Positions 42,904 to 51,829 of a stretch of DNA of 58,787 nucleotides are shown piece after piece. The stretch is from NCBI GenBank assembly GCA_018657625.1, contig JABHWU010000111.1, positions 1 to 58,787 of the forward strand, read 5' to 3'. Numbering within the stretch: position 1 is the stretch's first letter; each line of letters begins with the position of its first letter. The notes under the pieces were generated by a model. It worked only from the letters and a program-made list of their open reading frames with translations, did no database searches and was not told where the DNA came from. A program made the position numbers and the translations under genes. The DNA comes from Deltaproteobacteria bacterium. GTDB taxonomy: Bacteria > SAR324 > XYD2-FULL-50-16.

Positions 42904-44256
42904 TTATTCAAACAGTTCCTGATGTAACAATTTTAAGGCTGCTTTGGAATTCTTATTATCGATTAAAATGGTGATATTATGGAATGTAGCACCAATACTG
43001 ACAGTGTATATATTATAGTTTTTGAGGACACTGAAGATTCTGGAAATCAATTCTGCATTTTGAGTCACATCACATCCAATCACACATAATTTTGCTTTTT
43101 CTTTATGTATCTCAACATGAGCGATTTTTGAAAGTGAGCGATTCAATTTATTGGATTGATCGCTACTGGCTATTGAGCAGGTAACTGAAACCTCTGAAGT
43201 AGCGCAAACATCAACCGGGACGTTGTTATCGACAAATTGTTGACTGCAGTTACTGATAAAACCAAAGGCATCCAGCATTTCAGGATTAACCAGGTTGATA
43301 ATAGTTTGATCCTGCACCAGTACAACACCTTTTAGTCCCTTTCTTTTATCGCCACTGACCAAAGTACCTTCAGCAGACGGATTAAAAGTATTTTTGATAT
43401 AAACGGGTATATTTTTTTTTACAGCAGCGGTAATTGTTTTTGGATGCAATACTTTGGCACCACTATTGGTCATTTCAGCCATAACATCCAGACTAATTTT
43501 AGACCACAATTGAACATTCTTAATTTCCCTGGGGTCAGCAGACATTACTCCATCGACATCTGTCCAGATTTGAATATCAGAAACATCCAGGCTAATACCT
43601 AAAATTGAAGCAGTGTAATCACTACCGCCTCTTCCTAAAAGCGTCGTATCACCATGGGTATCTTTTCCTGAAAATCCCATAACAACAGGGGTAATCTCTT
43701 TTTGTAACAAAGGTAATATAATTCTTTTGGTACGTTCTGCTGTTTTCTTAAAATCAACATTGGCTTCCAGATATTGACTATCTGTAGAAATCACTCTTTT
43801 AGCATTAATTTTTAACCCTTGCATGCCTTCTTTTTGGAGGGCATAAGCCATAATCCGACTGGAAAAACGTTCTCCAAAAATACAAATAAAGGCGTAGGTT
43901 TTATCGGTCAATTCCCCGATAAAACTAATACCGGTTAATACATATCTTAATTTTTTAAAGGCAGGGGCAAATTCCTTTTTCCAAATTTCATCCAGATCTT
44001 CTTCATCGACAAAATCTTTTAAAATTGATCGATGGATTTCTTCCATTTTATTAAGTCGCCCGGCGATTAATCTCTGTTTCTGCTTTCTGGCCAGTTCAAT
44101 CAGTTCAATTAACAAATTGGTCATTCCGGAAATGGCGGAAACAACTACCATAACCTTACTATCCTGAGAGGCTTTTTTTACAATTTGAGCACTTTGGGAT
44201 ATCGCACTAACAGATCCCATTGAAGTACCTCCAAATTTCAATACAGATATTTTCAT
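42904..44256 (-). CDS. lysC-like: Aspartate kinase
   Basis: 450 aa. KFGGTSMGSV at the N-terminus, VVVSAISGMTNLL, GFSGKDTHGDTTLLGRGGSDYTASILG (catalytic) and IQIWTDVDGVMSADPREI identify a class III/ThrA-type aspartokinase. Two ACT domains occupy about 305-450. It phosphorylates aspartate at the entry to lysine, threonine and methionine synthesis. It is divergent from the 2,3-aminomutase cluster across a 530-bp gap. Confidence 0.95.
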   Translation of the reverse strand: MKISVLKFGGTSMGSVSAISQSAQIVKKASQDSKVMVVVSAISGMTNLLIELIELARKQKQRLIAGRLNKMEEIHRSILKDFVDEEDLDEIWKKEFAPAFKKLRYVLTGISFIGELTDKTYAFICIFGERFSSRIMAYALQKEGMQGLKINAKRVISTDSQYLEANVDFKKTAERTKRIILPLLQKEITPVVMGFSGKDTHGDTTLLGRGGSDYTASILGISLDVSDIQIWTDVDGVMSADPREIKNVQLWSKISLDVMAEMTNSGAKVLHPKTITAAVKKNIPVYIKNTFNPSAEGTLVSGDKRKGLKGVVLVQDQTIINLVNPEMLDAFGFISNCSQQFVDNNVPVDVCATSEVSVTCSIASSDQSNKLNRSLSKIAHVEIHKEKAKLCVIGCDVTQNAELISRIFSVLKNYNIYTVSIGATFHNITILIDNKNSKAALKLLHQELFE

Positions 44257-44786
44257 TTTATAATTATTTAATTTATATATTTTAATGATAAAAAATTTAA
44301 AATATTACCTAATTTATTATTATAACAACATTTACTCAGTAAACAAACTAAATATATAATGAATATATTAATGTCAATTATTAATTATAACTATTTTATA
44401 AAATCAAATAATACCTGCTTATATTTTCATTATAAATTATTTAGCGTCTGAACGAAAAATAGGTAATTCGGGGACATGTTCAATACTTAGCAAAGACTTA
44501 ACCATGAAAAACCAGATAGTTACGAGGAACCCTACTAAAATTAAAGAATTTTCTCACAAAGCTCAAAATCACAAATTCAGGGATAAATCAGTGTTTCTCC
44601 ATTGAGACACAGTCTGCAAACAGCAGGTTTTAAATGAGAAATTAAATTGAGAAAAAGATAGGCCATAATTCAAAACACTTATATGGGGATATCATTAATA
44701 TTGATTTGATTTGATTCTCAAATTTCAATATATTATCTGAAACGTACTAAAGTAACCATGTTTTTATCAATAACAAAGGAGTTATA
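44257..44786. other. Intergenic region between aspartokinase and aminomutase genes
   Basis: 530 bp, AT-rich. It holds a partial MITE-like copy (44441-44536) and otherwise nothing recognised until the strong AAAGGAGTTATA ribosome site of the aminomutase gene at 44775-44786. Confidence 0.4.
44441..44536 (+). mobile_element. MITE-like element, copy 3 (truncated)
   Basis: Begins TTAGCGTCTGAACGAAAAATAG and follows copy 1 through GGTAATTCGGGGACATGTTCA to AGATAGTTACGAGGA. Homology then stops and no right terminal repeat is found. Confidence 0.65.
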
Positions 44787-46355
44787 ATGTCACATCCCGT
44801 TTCCAAGCCAGTCGTATCTATCGCAGATGTCGAACAAATGATGAATCGCAATCAATATTCTGACAACACACGTTCTATCATTGAAAGAGAAAAATTACTG
44901 CCCAATGGTCTTTTATCAAGATTACACTCCTGTTACCCACAACATTCCGGAATTATGGAAACCTCAGATTTTTTATTTTCCGGACAAGAGCATTATTCAG
45001 GCTTAAACGGATTTCGAAAAGTTGTGGAAATATTAAAAAATAATGGCATTGATATTGGGCACCTTCCTGAAAGAGAATTGTTTATAGAAGTATATCGATT
45101 TATGGTAACCAAACACGCACTGAATACGATTAATTGGAATCAATTCGAAACCGACTCTGTGTTTCAACTGGTTTTCCCGCAACCGGGTATGATCGAAAAG
45201 GAAACCACGCAAAAATACCTAAAGGCAGATACTGCTGAAGCAAAAAAGAAAATTGTTGAAGATTACATGGAAAAAACCAATCCCCATGACGGAAATCAAC
45301 AATTAAACAAACCCTGGTACGAAAATGAAAATGGTCAATTGGAATTTGTAGAGGGTAGTCAACATAAATACCCCCAATGCCAGTTAATATTTGATAAAAC
45401 CACCCAAAACTGTTTTGCATTTTGCACCTATTGTTTTCGACATGCACAGGTTCGGGGTGATGAAGACATGTTTATTCAACGGGAGATTAAACAGGTCCAT
45501 GAATATGTAAAGCAACATAAAGAAATCTCAGATCTTCTCATTACAGGTGGAGATGCTGGTTATATCACCTATGAAAGGTTAAAAGAGTATATTACACCAA
45601 TTATTGAAGACCCGGAGTTGATCCACATCAAAACCATCCGCCTGGGAACTCGGGTATTAACTTATCATCCTGAAAAAATTCTAAGTTCAGACTATGATAA
45701 AATGCTTTCCTTGTTTGACCTCTTATATGATAACGGGATTCAATTAGCATGGATGGCACATTTTTCAACGCCCAGAGAAATATTAAACCCCAGCACGATC
45801 GCAGCCATTCGCAGGCTTCAGGCTCACCATGTGATGATCCGAAGTCAAAGTCCAATCATGAACCATATTAGTCTGTTCACAGACGAAAACGGTAAAGTGG
45901 ATGTGGATCGTTCAGCCCAAAACTGGATTGATCTGGCCAATATCCTGGCAATGTTGTCTATGGGATTTCATTCTATGTATTGTGCCCGACCAACCGGTGA
46001 ACATCATTATTTTACTACACCTTTAGCTGATATTAATAAAGTTTTCAGCAAAATATACCGTTCCCTGGCTTCTATTAACCGGCCATCCAGATATATTTCA
46101 ATGACTTCATCAGCTGGTAAAGTTTCTATTATCGGAACGACAGAAGTCAAAGGTGAAAAATTATTCGCTTTGAAATTTACAGAAGGTAGAAATATGGAGT
46201 GGCTGGATAAAGTAATCCTGGCCAAATATGATGAAATACAAAATACTGTAGAAAAACTGACGCCTTTCGAAACTGGAAAGTATTTTTATGAAGACGAATT
46301 AAAGGAAATTGAACAGAATCTGGAAGAAACCTTAAAAGATAGATTATCCAAATAA
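44787..46355 (+). CDS. KamA-family radical SAM/PLP 2,3-aminomutase, non-lysine substrate predicted
   Basis: 522 aa against about 416 in lysine 2,3-aminomutase (extra N-terminal part). The radical SAM motif is Cys209-x3-Cys213-x2-Cys216, followed by Arg218, which matches the carboxylate-binding Arg134 of the clostridial enzyme. Lys445 (SSAGK) matches PLP Lys337. Arg401 lies 44 residues before the PLP lysine, exactly the spacing of lysine-binding Asp293, and Ser438 replaces Asp330. The lysine-binding acid pair is therefore missing, and Arg401 could bind a side-chain carboxylate. It is the first gene of a five-gene unit with CoA-transferase, aminotransferase and thiolase. Predicted reaction: alpha- to beta-amino acid isomerisation. 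Confidence 0.85.
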   Translation: MSHPVSKPVVSIADVEQMMNRNQYSDNTRSIIEREKLLPNGLLSRLHSCYPQHSGIMETSDFLFSGQEHYSGLNGFRKVVEILKNNGIDIGHLPERELFIEVYRFMVTKHALNTINWNQFETDSVFQLVFPQPGMIEKETTQKYLKADTAEAKKKIVEDYMEKTNPHDGNQQLNKPWYENENGQLEFVEGSQHKYPQCQLIFDKTTQNCFAFCTYCFRHAQVRGDEDMFIQREIKQVHEYVKQHKEISDLLITGGDAGYITYERLKEYITPIIEDPELIHIKTIRLGTRVLTYHPEKILSSDYDKMLSLFDLLYDNGIQLAWMAHFSTPREILNPSTIAAIRRLQAHHVMIRSQSPIMNHISLFTDENGKVDVDRSAQNWIDLANILAMLSMGFHSMYCARPTGEHHYFTTPLADINKVFSKIYRSLASINRPSRYISMTSSAGKVSIIGTTEVKGEKLFALKFTEGRNMEWLDKVILAKYDEIQNTVEKLTPFETGKYFYEDELKEIEQNLEETLKDRLSK

Positions 46356-46402
46356 TTTCTATCTGCATATTCAATTACATTAACCTTATCTAAAAATATT
46401 AT

Positions 46403-47113
46403 ATGATAGATAAACAAATAAACTCCGTCGCTCAAGCGGTTGCCGATATTAAAGATGGATCAACTATAATGATTGGCGGCTTTGGTGAAGCCGGTAGCCC
46501 CATTGAACTGATTCATGCGCTGATTGATCAGGGTGCTAAAAACCTGACAGTTGTCAGTAACAACACCGGAAGTGGCCATGTGGGACTAGCAGCCTTGATT
46601 AATAATAAACAAGTCAGCAAGATGATTTGCTCTTTTCCCAAGTCCGCCAACTCAAAAGTTTTTCCGGAATTATATAAGAAAGGACAGATTGAATTGGAGT
46701 TAGTTCCCCAGGGAACACTGGCCGAGCGAATCAGAGCCGGTGGCGCTGGAATTCCTGCCTTTTATACAGCTACTTCAGTGAATACCACCCTGGCTGAAGG
46801 TAAAGAAATTCGTGAATTTGATGGACAAATATATGTGATGGAACATGGGATCAAAGCGGATTACTCACTGGTGAAATGTAAAGCCGGAGACCGCTATGGT
46901 AATTTAATCTACAATAAGACCGCCCGGAATTTTGGACCGATCATGTGTACGGCCGCGGAAACTTCCATCGTACAGGCTGAAAAACTTCTGGAACTAGGTG
47001 CTATCGATCCTGAACACGTTGTGACACCAGGAATTTTTGTAAAAAGATTGATTATAGTGCCAAATCCGGCCGCTGAATCTCAACTCGTAAGTGAAGACAG
47101 GAGATACCCATGA
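46403..47113 (+). CDS. 3-oxoacid CoA-transferase subunit A (PcaI-like)
   Basis: 236 aa. CoA-transferase family I alpha subunit: DGSTIMIGGFGEAGSPIELI (CoA-binding glycine motif), KADYSLVKCKAGDRYGNLIYNKTARNFGPIM and VTPGIFVKRLI. By eye it matches 3-oxoadipate:succinyl-CoA transferase PcaI most closely. The beta subunit gene overlaps by 4 bp (ATGA), so both chains are made together. Predicted role: activate the 3-oxoacid made by the cluster's aminotransferase using succinyl-CoA or acetyl-CoA. Confidence 0.9.
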   Translation: MIDKQINSVAQAVADIKDGSTIMIGGFGEAGSPIELIHALIDQGAKNLTVVSNNTGSGHVGLAALINNKQVSKMICSFPKSANSKVFPELYKKGQIELELVPQGTLAERIRAGGAGIPAFYTATSVNTTLAEGKEIREFDGQIYVMEHGIKADYSLVKCKAGDRYGNLIYNKTARNFGPIMCTAAETSIVQAEKLLELGAIDPEHVVTPGIFVKRLIIVPNPAAESQLVSEDRRYP

Positions 47114-47778
47114 CAAGTAAAGGAATAGTAGAAGGATGGGATAGAGCTCAAATGGCTCAAAGAGCCGCCTTAGATATTCAGGATGGTGCCTATGTTAATT
47201 TAGGTATTGGCATTCCTGAAATGGTGGCTGGTTTTGTCCCAGCAGGGAGGGAAGTCATTTATCACACTGAAAATGGATTACTGGGAATGGGGCCGACACC
47301 GGAACCGGGCCAGGAAAATCAGGAATTGATAAATGCCGGGAAAAAACCGGTAACAGCAATATCCGGGGCCTGTTATTTTCACCATGCTGATAGTTTCATG
47401 ATGATTCGCGGTCGACATATTGATGTCTGCGTGCTTGGCGCCATGCAGGTTTCAAAAGACGGAGATCTGGCGAACTGGTCAACCGGAGCACCCGATGCTA
47501 TTCCTGCCGTCGGTGGTGCCATGGATTTGGTTGCGGGTGTTAAAACGATTTATGTCATCACCCAACATATAACTAAAAAAGGTGATTCCAAAATTGTGGA
47601 AAATTGCACCTACCCTTTAACCGGAAAAGGTGTGGTCAATCGAATTTACACCAACTTAGCGGTGATTGACGTAAACCAGGATGGTTTGATGTTAAGAGAA
47701 CTTGCACCTGGAATTACACTGGAATTTGTCAAAGAAAAAACCGATGCAACCTTGAATATTCATCCGGATCTGCGCTGA
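47110..47778 (+). CDS. 3-oxoacid CoA-transferase subunit B (PcaJ-like)
   Basis: 222 aa. Catalytic Glu54 is in YHTENGLLGMGP, the SENG-type motif that forms the glutamyl-CoA intermediate. LGIGIPEMVAGF, GGAMDLVAGVKTIYVITQHITKKGDSKIV and the terminal segment IDVNQDGLMLRELAPGIT are standard. It overlaps subunit A by 4 bp. A 66-bp gap then precedes the aminotransferase gene. Confidence 0.92.
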   Translation: MTSKGIVEGWDRAQMAQRAALDIQDGAYVNLGIGIPEMVAGFVPAGREVIYHTENGLLGMGPTPEPGQENQELINAGKKPVTAISGACYFHHADSFMMIRGRHIDVCVLGAMQVSKDGDLANWSTGAPDAIPAVGGAMDLVAGVKTIYVITQHITKKGDSKIVENCTYPLTGKGVVNRIYTNLAVIDVNQDGLMLRELAPGITLEFVKEKTDATLNIHPDLR

Positions 47779-47844
47779 TTGTGTAGATTTTTAAAAGTAC
47801 ATAAATAATAATTATCAATTGAACGACTTTCAAACGCTGATATT

Positions 47845-49194
47845 ATGAAAACAGAAGGAATTGAAACCGAGCTTAAACCATCCGCCAGTAGTCATCTATT
47901 CCAACAAGCGTGTCGTGTTTTACCGGGTGGCGTCAGTCGTAATACAATTTTTAGAAAACCCCATCCATATTATGTTGAAGGCGCGTCAGGTTGCCATATC
48001 ACTGATATAGATGGTGTCCAAAGAGTTGATTTCGCCAATAATATGGCTTCGCTGATCCATGGACATGGACATCCTGCCATTGTAAATGCAGTCACTAAGC
48101 AACTGCAAAAAGGAACGGCATTTACCATGGCAACAGAAGCAGAGGTTATATATGCCCAATTGCTTTGTGATCGGAATCCTGGTTTTGAGAAAATCAGATT
48201 TGTAAATTCCGGAACTGAAGCAGTTATGGCAATGATTAAGGCCGCCAGGGCGTACACTGGCCGACCAAAAATTGCTAAAGCTGAAGGTGCTTATCATGGC
48301 TCCTATGATTTCGCTGAAGTCAGTCAAACCGCTGGACCAGACAATTGGGGAGATGTTGAGCACCCCAACAGTGTCCCGGTCGCTGTTGGCACACCTCAAA
48401 GTGTTTTAGATGATGTAGTGGTCATTCCCTTTAATGACCCTGAGAAAGCAACATTAATTTTAGATCAATACGCCGATCAAATTGCATGTGTTTTGATTGA
48501 TCCCATACCACATCGTGTGGGCTTAATTCCGGCGACGAATGATTTTATCAAGACAATTTACCAATGGACCCGAAAAAATAGCGCTTTATTGGCTTTTGAT
48601 GAAGTTATCACGTTTCGCACCCTATATTCAGGTGCACAGGGAAATTATGACGTTACTCCTGATCTGACAGCTTTAGGTAAAATTATTGGCGGTGGATTTC
48701 CTAGTGGAGCTTTAATCGGTTCTAATGAAGTGATGAAAGTGCTGGATCCCAGAGAAGAAAAAGTTCTGCTACCCCATTCCGGTACCTTTTCAGCCAACCC
48801 CATAACCATGACCGCAGGACGAATTGCCATGGAGATGTTTGACCAACAAGCCGTAACCCGGATTAATCAGATGGCAGAGACAGCAAGATCTCAGATCACG
48901 GAAGCTATTAAATTAGCTGATATACCCGCCTGTATAACCGGTGATGGTTCAATGTTTCGCTTGCACTTAAAATCCAACCCCCCAAAAAACTACAGACAAG
49001 CCTGGATTAACCCGGAAACCAGCCAATTGATTAAAACCTTATTGGATCACCTCTACCAGGAAGGTTTTATAATGATCAATACCTGCTCAGCTGCTTTATC
49101 TACAGCAATCACAGAAACAGAGATTGAGCAACTCAGCGAAGCTATGTTCAGTGGTTTTAAAAAAATTAAACCGGCTTTGGAAAGTATTCAATAA
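47845..49194 (+). CDS. Class III PLP aminotransferase (HemL-like clade)
   Basis: 449 aa. RVLPGGVSRNTIF, NSGTEAVMAMIKAARAYTGR, AYHGSYDF, LLAFDEVITFR and PLP Lys279 in ALGKIIGGGFPSG show an intact fold-type I, class III enzyme. The family includes glutamate-1-semialdehyde aminomutase and beta-amino-acid aminotransferases. Lying between a 2,3-aminomutase with CoA-transferase and a thiolase, a beta-transaminase role (beta-amino acid to 3-oxoacid) fits better than haem synthesis. The YodT protein of the B. subtilis kamA cluster is a similar family member. Its substrate is not proven here. Confidence 0.8.
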   Translation: MKTEGIETELKPSASSHLFQQACRVLPGGVSRNTIFRKPHPYYVEGASGCHITDIDGVQRVDFANNMASLIHGHGHPAIVNAVTKQLQKGTAFTMATEAEVIYAQLLCDRNPGFEKIRFVNSGTEAVMAMIKAARAYTGRPKIAKAEGAYHGSYDFAEVSQTAGPDNWGDVEHPNSVPVAVGTPQSVLDDVVVIPFNDPEKATLILDQYADQIACVLIDPIPHRVGLIPATNDFIKTIYQWTRKNSALLAFDEVITFRTLYSGAQGNYDVTPDLTALGKIIGGGFPSGALIGSNEVMKVLDPREEKVLLPHSGTFSANPITMTAGRIAMEMFDQQAVTRINQMAETARSQITEAIKLADIPACITGDGSMFRLHLKSNPPKNYRQAWINPETSQLIKTLLDHLYQEGFIMINTCSAALSTAITETEIEQLSEAMFSGFKKIKPALESIQ

Positions 49195-49213
49195 TCAATT
49201 ACTGAGAAAAAAT

Positions 49214-50416
49214 ATGACAGAAGTATATATTTGTGATGCCATCAGGACCCCGGTCGGACGTTACGGCGGATCACTTTCATCAGTTAGAGCAGATGATCTG
49301 GCTACGATTCCTTTAAAAGCGATTTTAGAACGAAACCTAAATCTGGATCCCAATTTACTGGATGATGTGCTGATGGGGTGTGCGAATCAGTCTGGAGAAG
49401 ATAATCGCAATGTCGCCCGCATGGCAGTATTGTTAGCCGGCTTGCCTGATACCGTCCCTGGAGCTACAGTAAATCGTTTATGTGCATCAGGCTTAGAGTC
49501 CATTGGTATGGCAGCTAGAACCATTAAAACCGGAGAAGCCGAATTAATGATAGCCGGGGGCATTGAAAGTATGTCAAGAGCCCCATTTGTAATGGCCAAA
49601 TCGACCTCTGCTTTTTCACGGGTTGCGGAAGTCTACGATACCACAATCGGTTGGCGGTTTATCAACAAACAGCTGGAAAAAATGCAAATGACAGATTCCA
49701 TGATTGAAACAGCTGAGAATATCGCCCAGGATTTCAACATTTCCCGTGAAGATCAGGATAAGTTCGCATTATGGAGTCAGGAAAAAGCAGCAGCCGCTCA
49801 AAAAAACGGATTCCTGGCTGAAGAGATTGTCGCCGTTTCTATTCCCCAGCGAAAAGGGGAACCTATAATTGTGGATCAGGATGAACATCTCAGATTGACA
49901 CCATTGGAAAAACTGGCAACTTTGAAATCTTTAACCGGCGAAAATGGCACCATCACAGCGGGCAATGCCTCCGGAGTCAATGATGGCGCCGGAGCTGTTT
50001 TCCTGGCATCTGAATTCGCCATAAAACGTTATCACTTAACGCCTAAAGCCCGAATTCTCGGTATGCAAGCAGCGGGAGTCGCCCCCCGCATTATGGGCAT
50101 GGGACCAGTGCCGGCCACCACTAAACTGTTAAATAGACTGAACCTAAAATTGGATGATCTCAGCCTTATCGAATTAAATGAAGCCTTTGCTGCCCAATCA
50201 TTAGGCTGTATCAGAGAATTGGGATTGAAAGATAACGACTCCAGAATTAATCCTCAAGGAGGTGCCATCGCTCTGGGACATCCTTTGGGTATGAGCGGAA
50301 CGAGATTGGTTATCTCAGCTTATTATCAGCTATTACGATCCGATATGCAAAAAGCCCTCTGTACGCTTTGTATCGGTGTTGGACAGGGACTTGCCATGGT
50401 TATCGAAAAAGTTTAA
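49214..50416 (+). CDS. PcaF-type thiolase (3-oxoadipyl-CoA thiolase-like)
   Basis: 400 aa from the ATG at 49214. An upstream in-frame start at 49124 would overlap the aminotransferase gene and is not family-like. Catalytic residues are Cys90 (NRLCASG), His356 (ALGHPLGMSG) and Cys386 (CIGVGQG). EVYICDAIRTPVGRYGG, CANQSGEDNRNVARMA and especially DTTIGWRFIN are closest to 3-oxoadipyl-CoA thiolases (PcaF/PaaJ), not to acetoacetyl-CoA thiolases. It would cleave the 3-oxoacyl-CoA into acetyl-CoA and a shorter acyl-CoA (succinyl-CoA if the substrate is 3-oxoadipyl-CoA). Confidence 0.9.
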   Translation: MTEVYICDAIRTPVGRYGGSLSSVRADDLATIPLKAILERNLNLDPNLLDDVLMGCANQSGEDNRNVARMAVLLAGLPDTVPGATVNRLCASGLESIGMAARTIKTGEAELMIAGGIESMSRAPFVMAKSTSAFSRVAEVYDTTIGWRFINKQLEKMQMTDSMIETAENIAQDFNISREDQDKFALWSQEKAAAAQKNGFLAEEIVAVSIPQRKGEPIIVDQDEHLRLTPLEKLATLKSLTGENGTITAGNASGVNDGAGAVFLASEFAIKRYHLTPKARILGMQAAGVAPRIMGMGPVPATTKLLNRLNLKLDDLSLIELNEAFAAQSLGCIRELGLKDNDSRINPQGGAIALGHPLGMSGTRLVISAYYQLLRSDMQKALCTLCIGVGQGLAMVIEKV

Positions 50417-50444
50417 ATTTCTTCTTCATATTACAACCCTCATT

Positions 50445-50532
50445 CTTTTTGACCTTATCAAAAAGCCTTGTGGTGTCTGTTTAAAAACTCTTAAGAACTC
50501 GTTCTCGTGTTTTTAAATAGATATCACAAGGC
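50445..50532. repeat. Two nested hairpins, including a 24-bp inverted repeat, after the thiolase gene
   Basis: CTTTTTGA (50445-50452) pairs perfectly with TCAAAAAG (50458-50465). Next, arms 50465-50488 and 50509-50532 form a 24-bp inverted repeat beginning GCCTTGTG and ending CACAAGGC. The three differences are all G-to-A type, so RNA pairing is continuous with G-U pairs. It sits between convergent thiolase and helicase genes, consistent with a bidirectional terminator or small mobile palindrome. Confidence 0.55.
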
Positions 50533-50593
50533 ACTAACGGTAGAGAAGAATAAAAATAATGCTTGCTACATAACATCTTCTTTTGCACCTAAT

Positions 50594-51829
50594 TTAATCG
50601 ATAACTATTAATGCTCTTTTTTTATCTTTTTTACTCATACGTTTACCCTTAACCGGCGCTTTCCCTTTTATTTTTTCCAAAGGTGGTCCCGTTAAGAAAA
50701 AACCTTCGATTTGTTCTCTCTCCAAATTGATTTTTACCCGCCTTTCAATCAATCCAAAATGCTGTTGATTCTCATGACAAATAAAAGAGATGGCAGTACC
50801 GGATTCTCCGGCCCGCCCTGTTCTACCAATCCGATGAGTATAGTCAGAAGGTGAACGTGGTAAATCAAAATTTATAACATGGCTGAGTTTGCTAATATCA
50901 ATCCCTCTGGCGGCAATATCTGTTGCGATCAGGACTCGAACCTTTTTGGCCTTAAACCGTTCCAAAACCTCGACTCTTTCGGACTGATTAAGATCACCAT
51001 GTAAGGCAATGGCTTCAATGCCGTTTTTCTTCAGTTTTCCAGCCAGATTTCCAGCACCACGTCTACTGGCGACAAAAACCAAAACATGTTCCCAGTTTTC
51101 TTTTTGAATCAAGAACCGGAGTAACTTCCCACGATTGTCTCTATTTACTTCAATGGCACGTTGATGGATATTAACAATGGCAAATTCAGTTTCTCTAATT
51201 TTTATCCAGGTTGGATTTGTCACTACTCTTTTTGTTAAGGCAGTCACTTTTTCCGGGAATGTGGCAGAAAAAAGCAGATTTTGGCGTTTCTTTGGTAATG
51301 CTTCTAAAATTTCATCAAGTTCTGAGGCAAAACCAAGATTTAACATTTTATCCCCTTCATCAATAACAAAAATTTCAACCTCACTTAGGCAAATTTCATT
51401 ATTATCGTATAAATCCAACAACCTTCCCGGAGTCGCAACCACGACATCAACACCACGAGATATTTCGTTTACCTGACGGTCAATATCAGTACCACCAATA
51501 ACAGCAGATATAGTTAATTTTCTGGTGGAAAATTGACCAAAGATCCTAAATGCAGCAGCTACCTGCAAAGCTAATTCCCGGGTGGGTGTTAGAACCAATG
51601 TATGAACACTTAATTTCTTTAATCTGGATGGAGCCCTATTAATCAACTGTATAATAGGTAAAGCAAAGGCAGCCGTTTTACCGGTACCTGTTTGTGCCTC
51701 TGCGATCAAATCATTGCCTTCCTGAATTAATGGGATTGATTTTTCCTGAATGGGCGTTGGTTCCAAATATTCAACAGATTCCATCGCTCGCAGTATATAC
51801 TTGGGTAATCCCAGAGAAGAAAATGACAT
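50594..51829 (-). CDS. rhlE-like: DEAD-box RNA helicase (RhlE-like)
   Basis: 411 aa from the ATG at 51829, preceded by AGGA. A GTG at 51850 is less likely. Motifs in order: Q motif PTPIQ, AQTGTGKT (I), PTREL (Ia), TPGRLL (Ib), VIDEGDKML (DEGD in place of DEAD, II), SAT (III), ATDIAARGIDI (V) and HRIGRTGRAG (VI). The C-terminal tail is basic (KGKAPVKGKRMSKKDKKRA), for RNA binding. The role is RNA remodelling in ribosome assembly or decay. Confidence 0.93.
   Translation of the reverse strand: MSFSSLGLPKYILRAMESVEYLEPTPIQEKSIPLIQEGNDLIAEAQTGTGKTAAFALPIIQLINRAPSRLKKLSVHTLVLTPTRELALQVAAAFRIFGQFSTRKLTISAVIGGTDIDRQVNEISRGVDVVVATPGRLLDLYDNNEICLSEVEIFVIDEGDKMLNLGFASELDEILEALPKKRQNLLFSATFPEKVTALTKRVVTNPTWIKIRETEFAIVNIHQRAIEVNRDNRGKLLRFLIQKENWEHVLVFVASRRGAGNLAGKLKKNGIEAIALHGDLNQSERVEVLERFKAKKVRVLIATDIAARGIDISKLSHVINFDLPRSPSDYTHRIGRTGRAGESGTAISFICHENQQHFGLIERRVKINLEREQIEGFFLTGPPLEKIKGKAPVKGKRMSKKDKKRALIVID

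Noticed and set aside
47845..49194. Glutamate-1-semialdehyde aminomutase (hemL)
   Set aside because: Family membership is right, but there are no haem genes near, and the cluster context points to a beta-amino-acid transaminase.
49124..49213. Upstream extension of the thiolase ORF
   Set aside because: The extra 30 residues overlap the aminotransferase coding frame and are not thiolase-like. The thiolase family start is at 49214.
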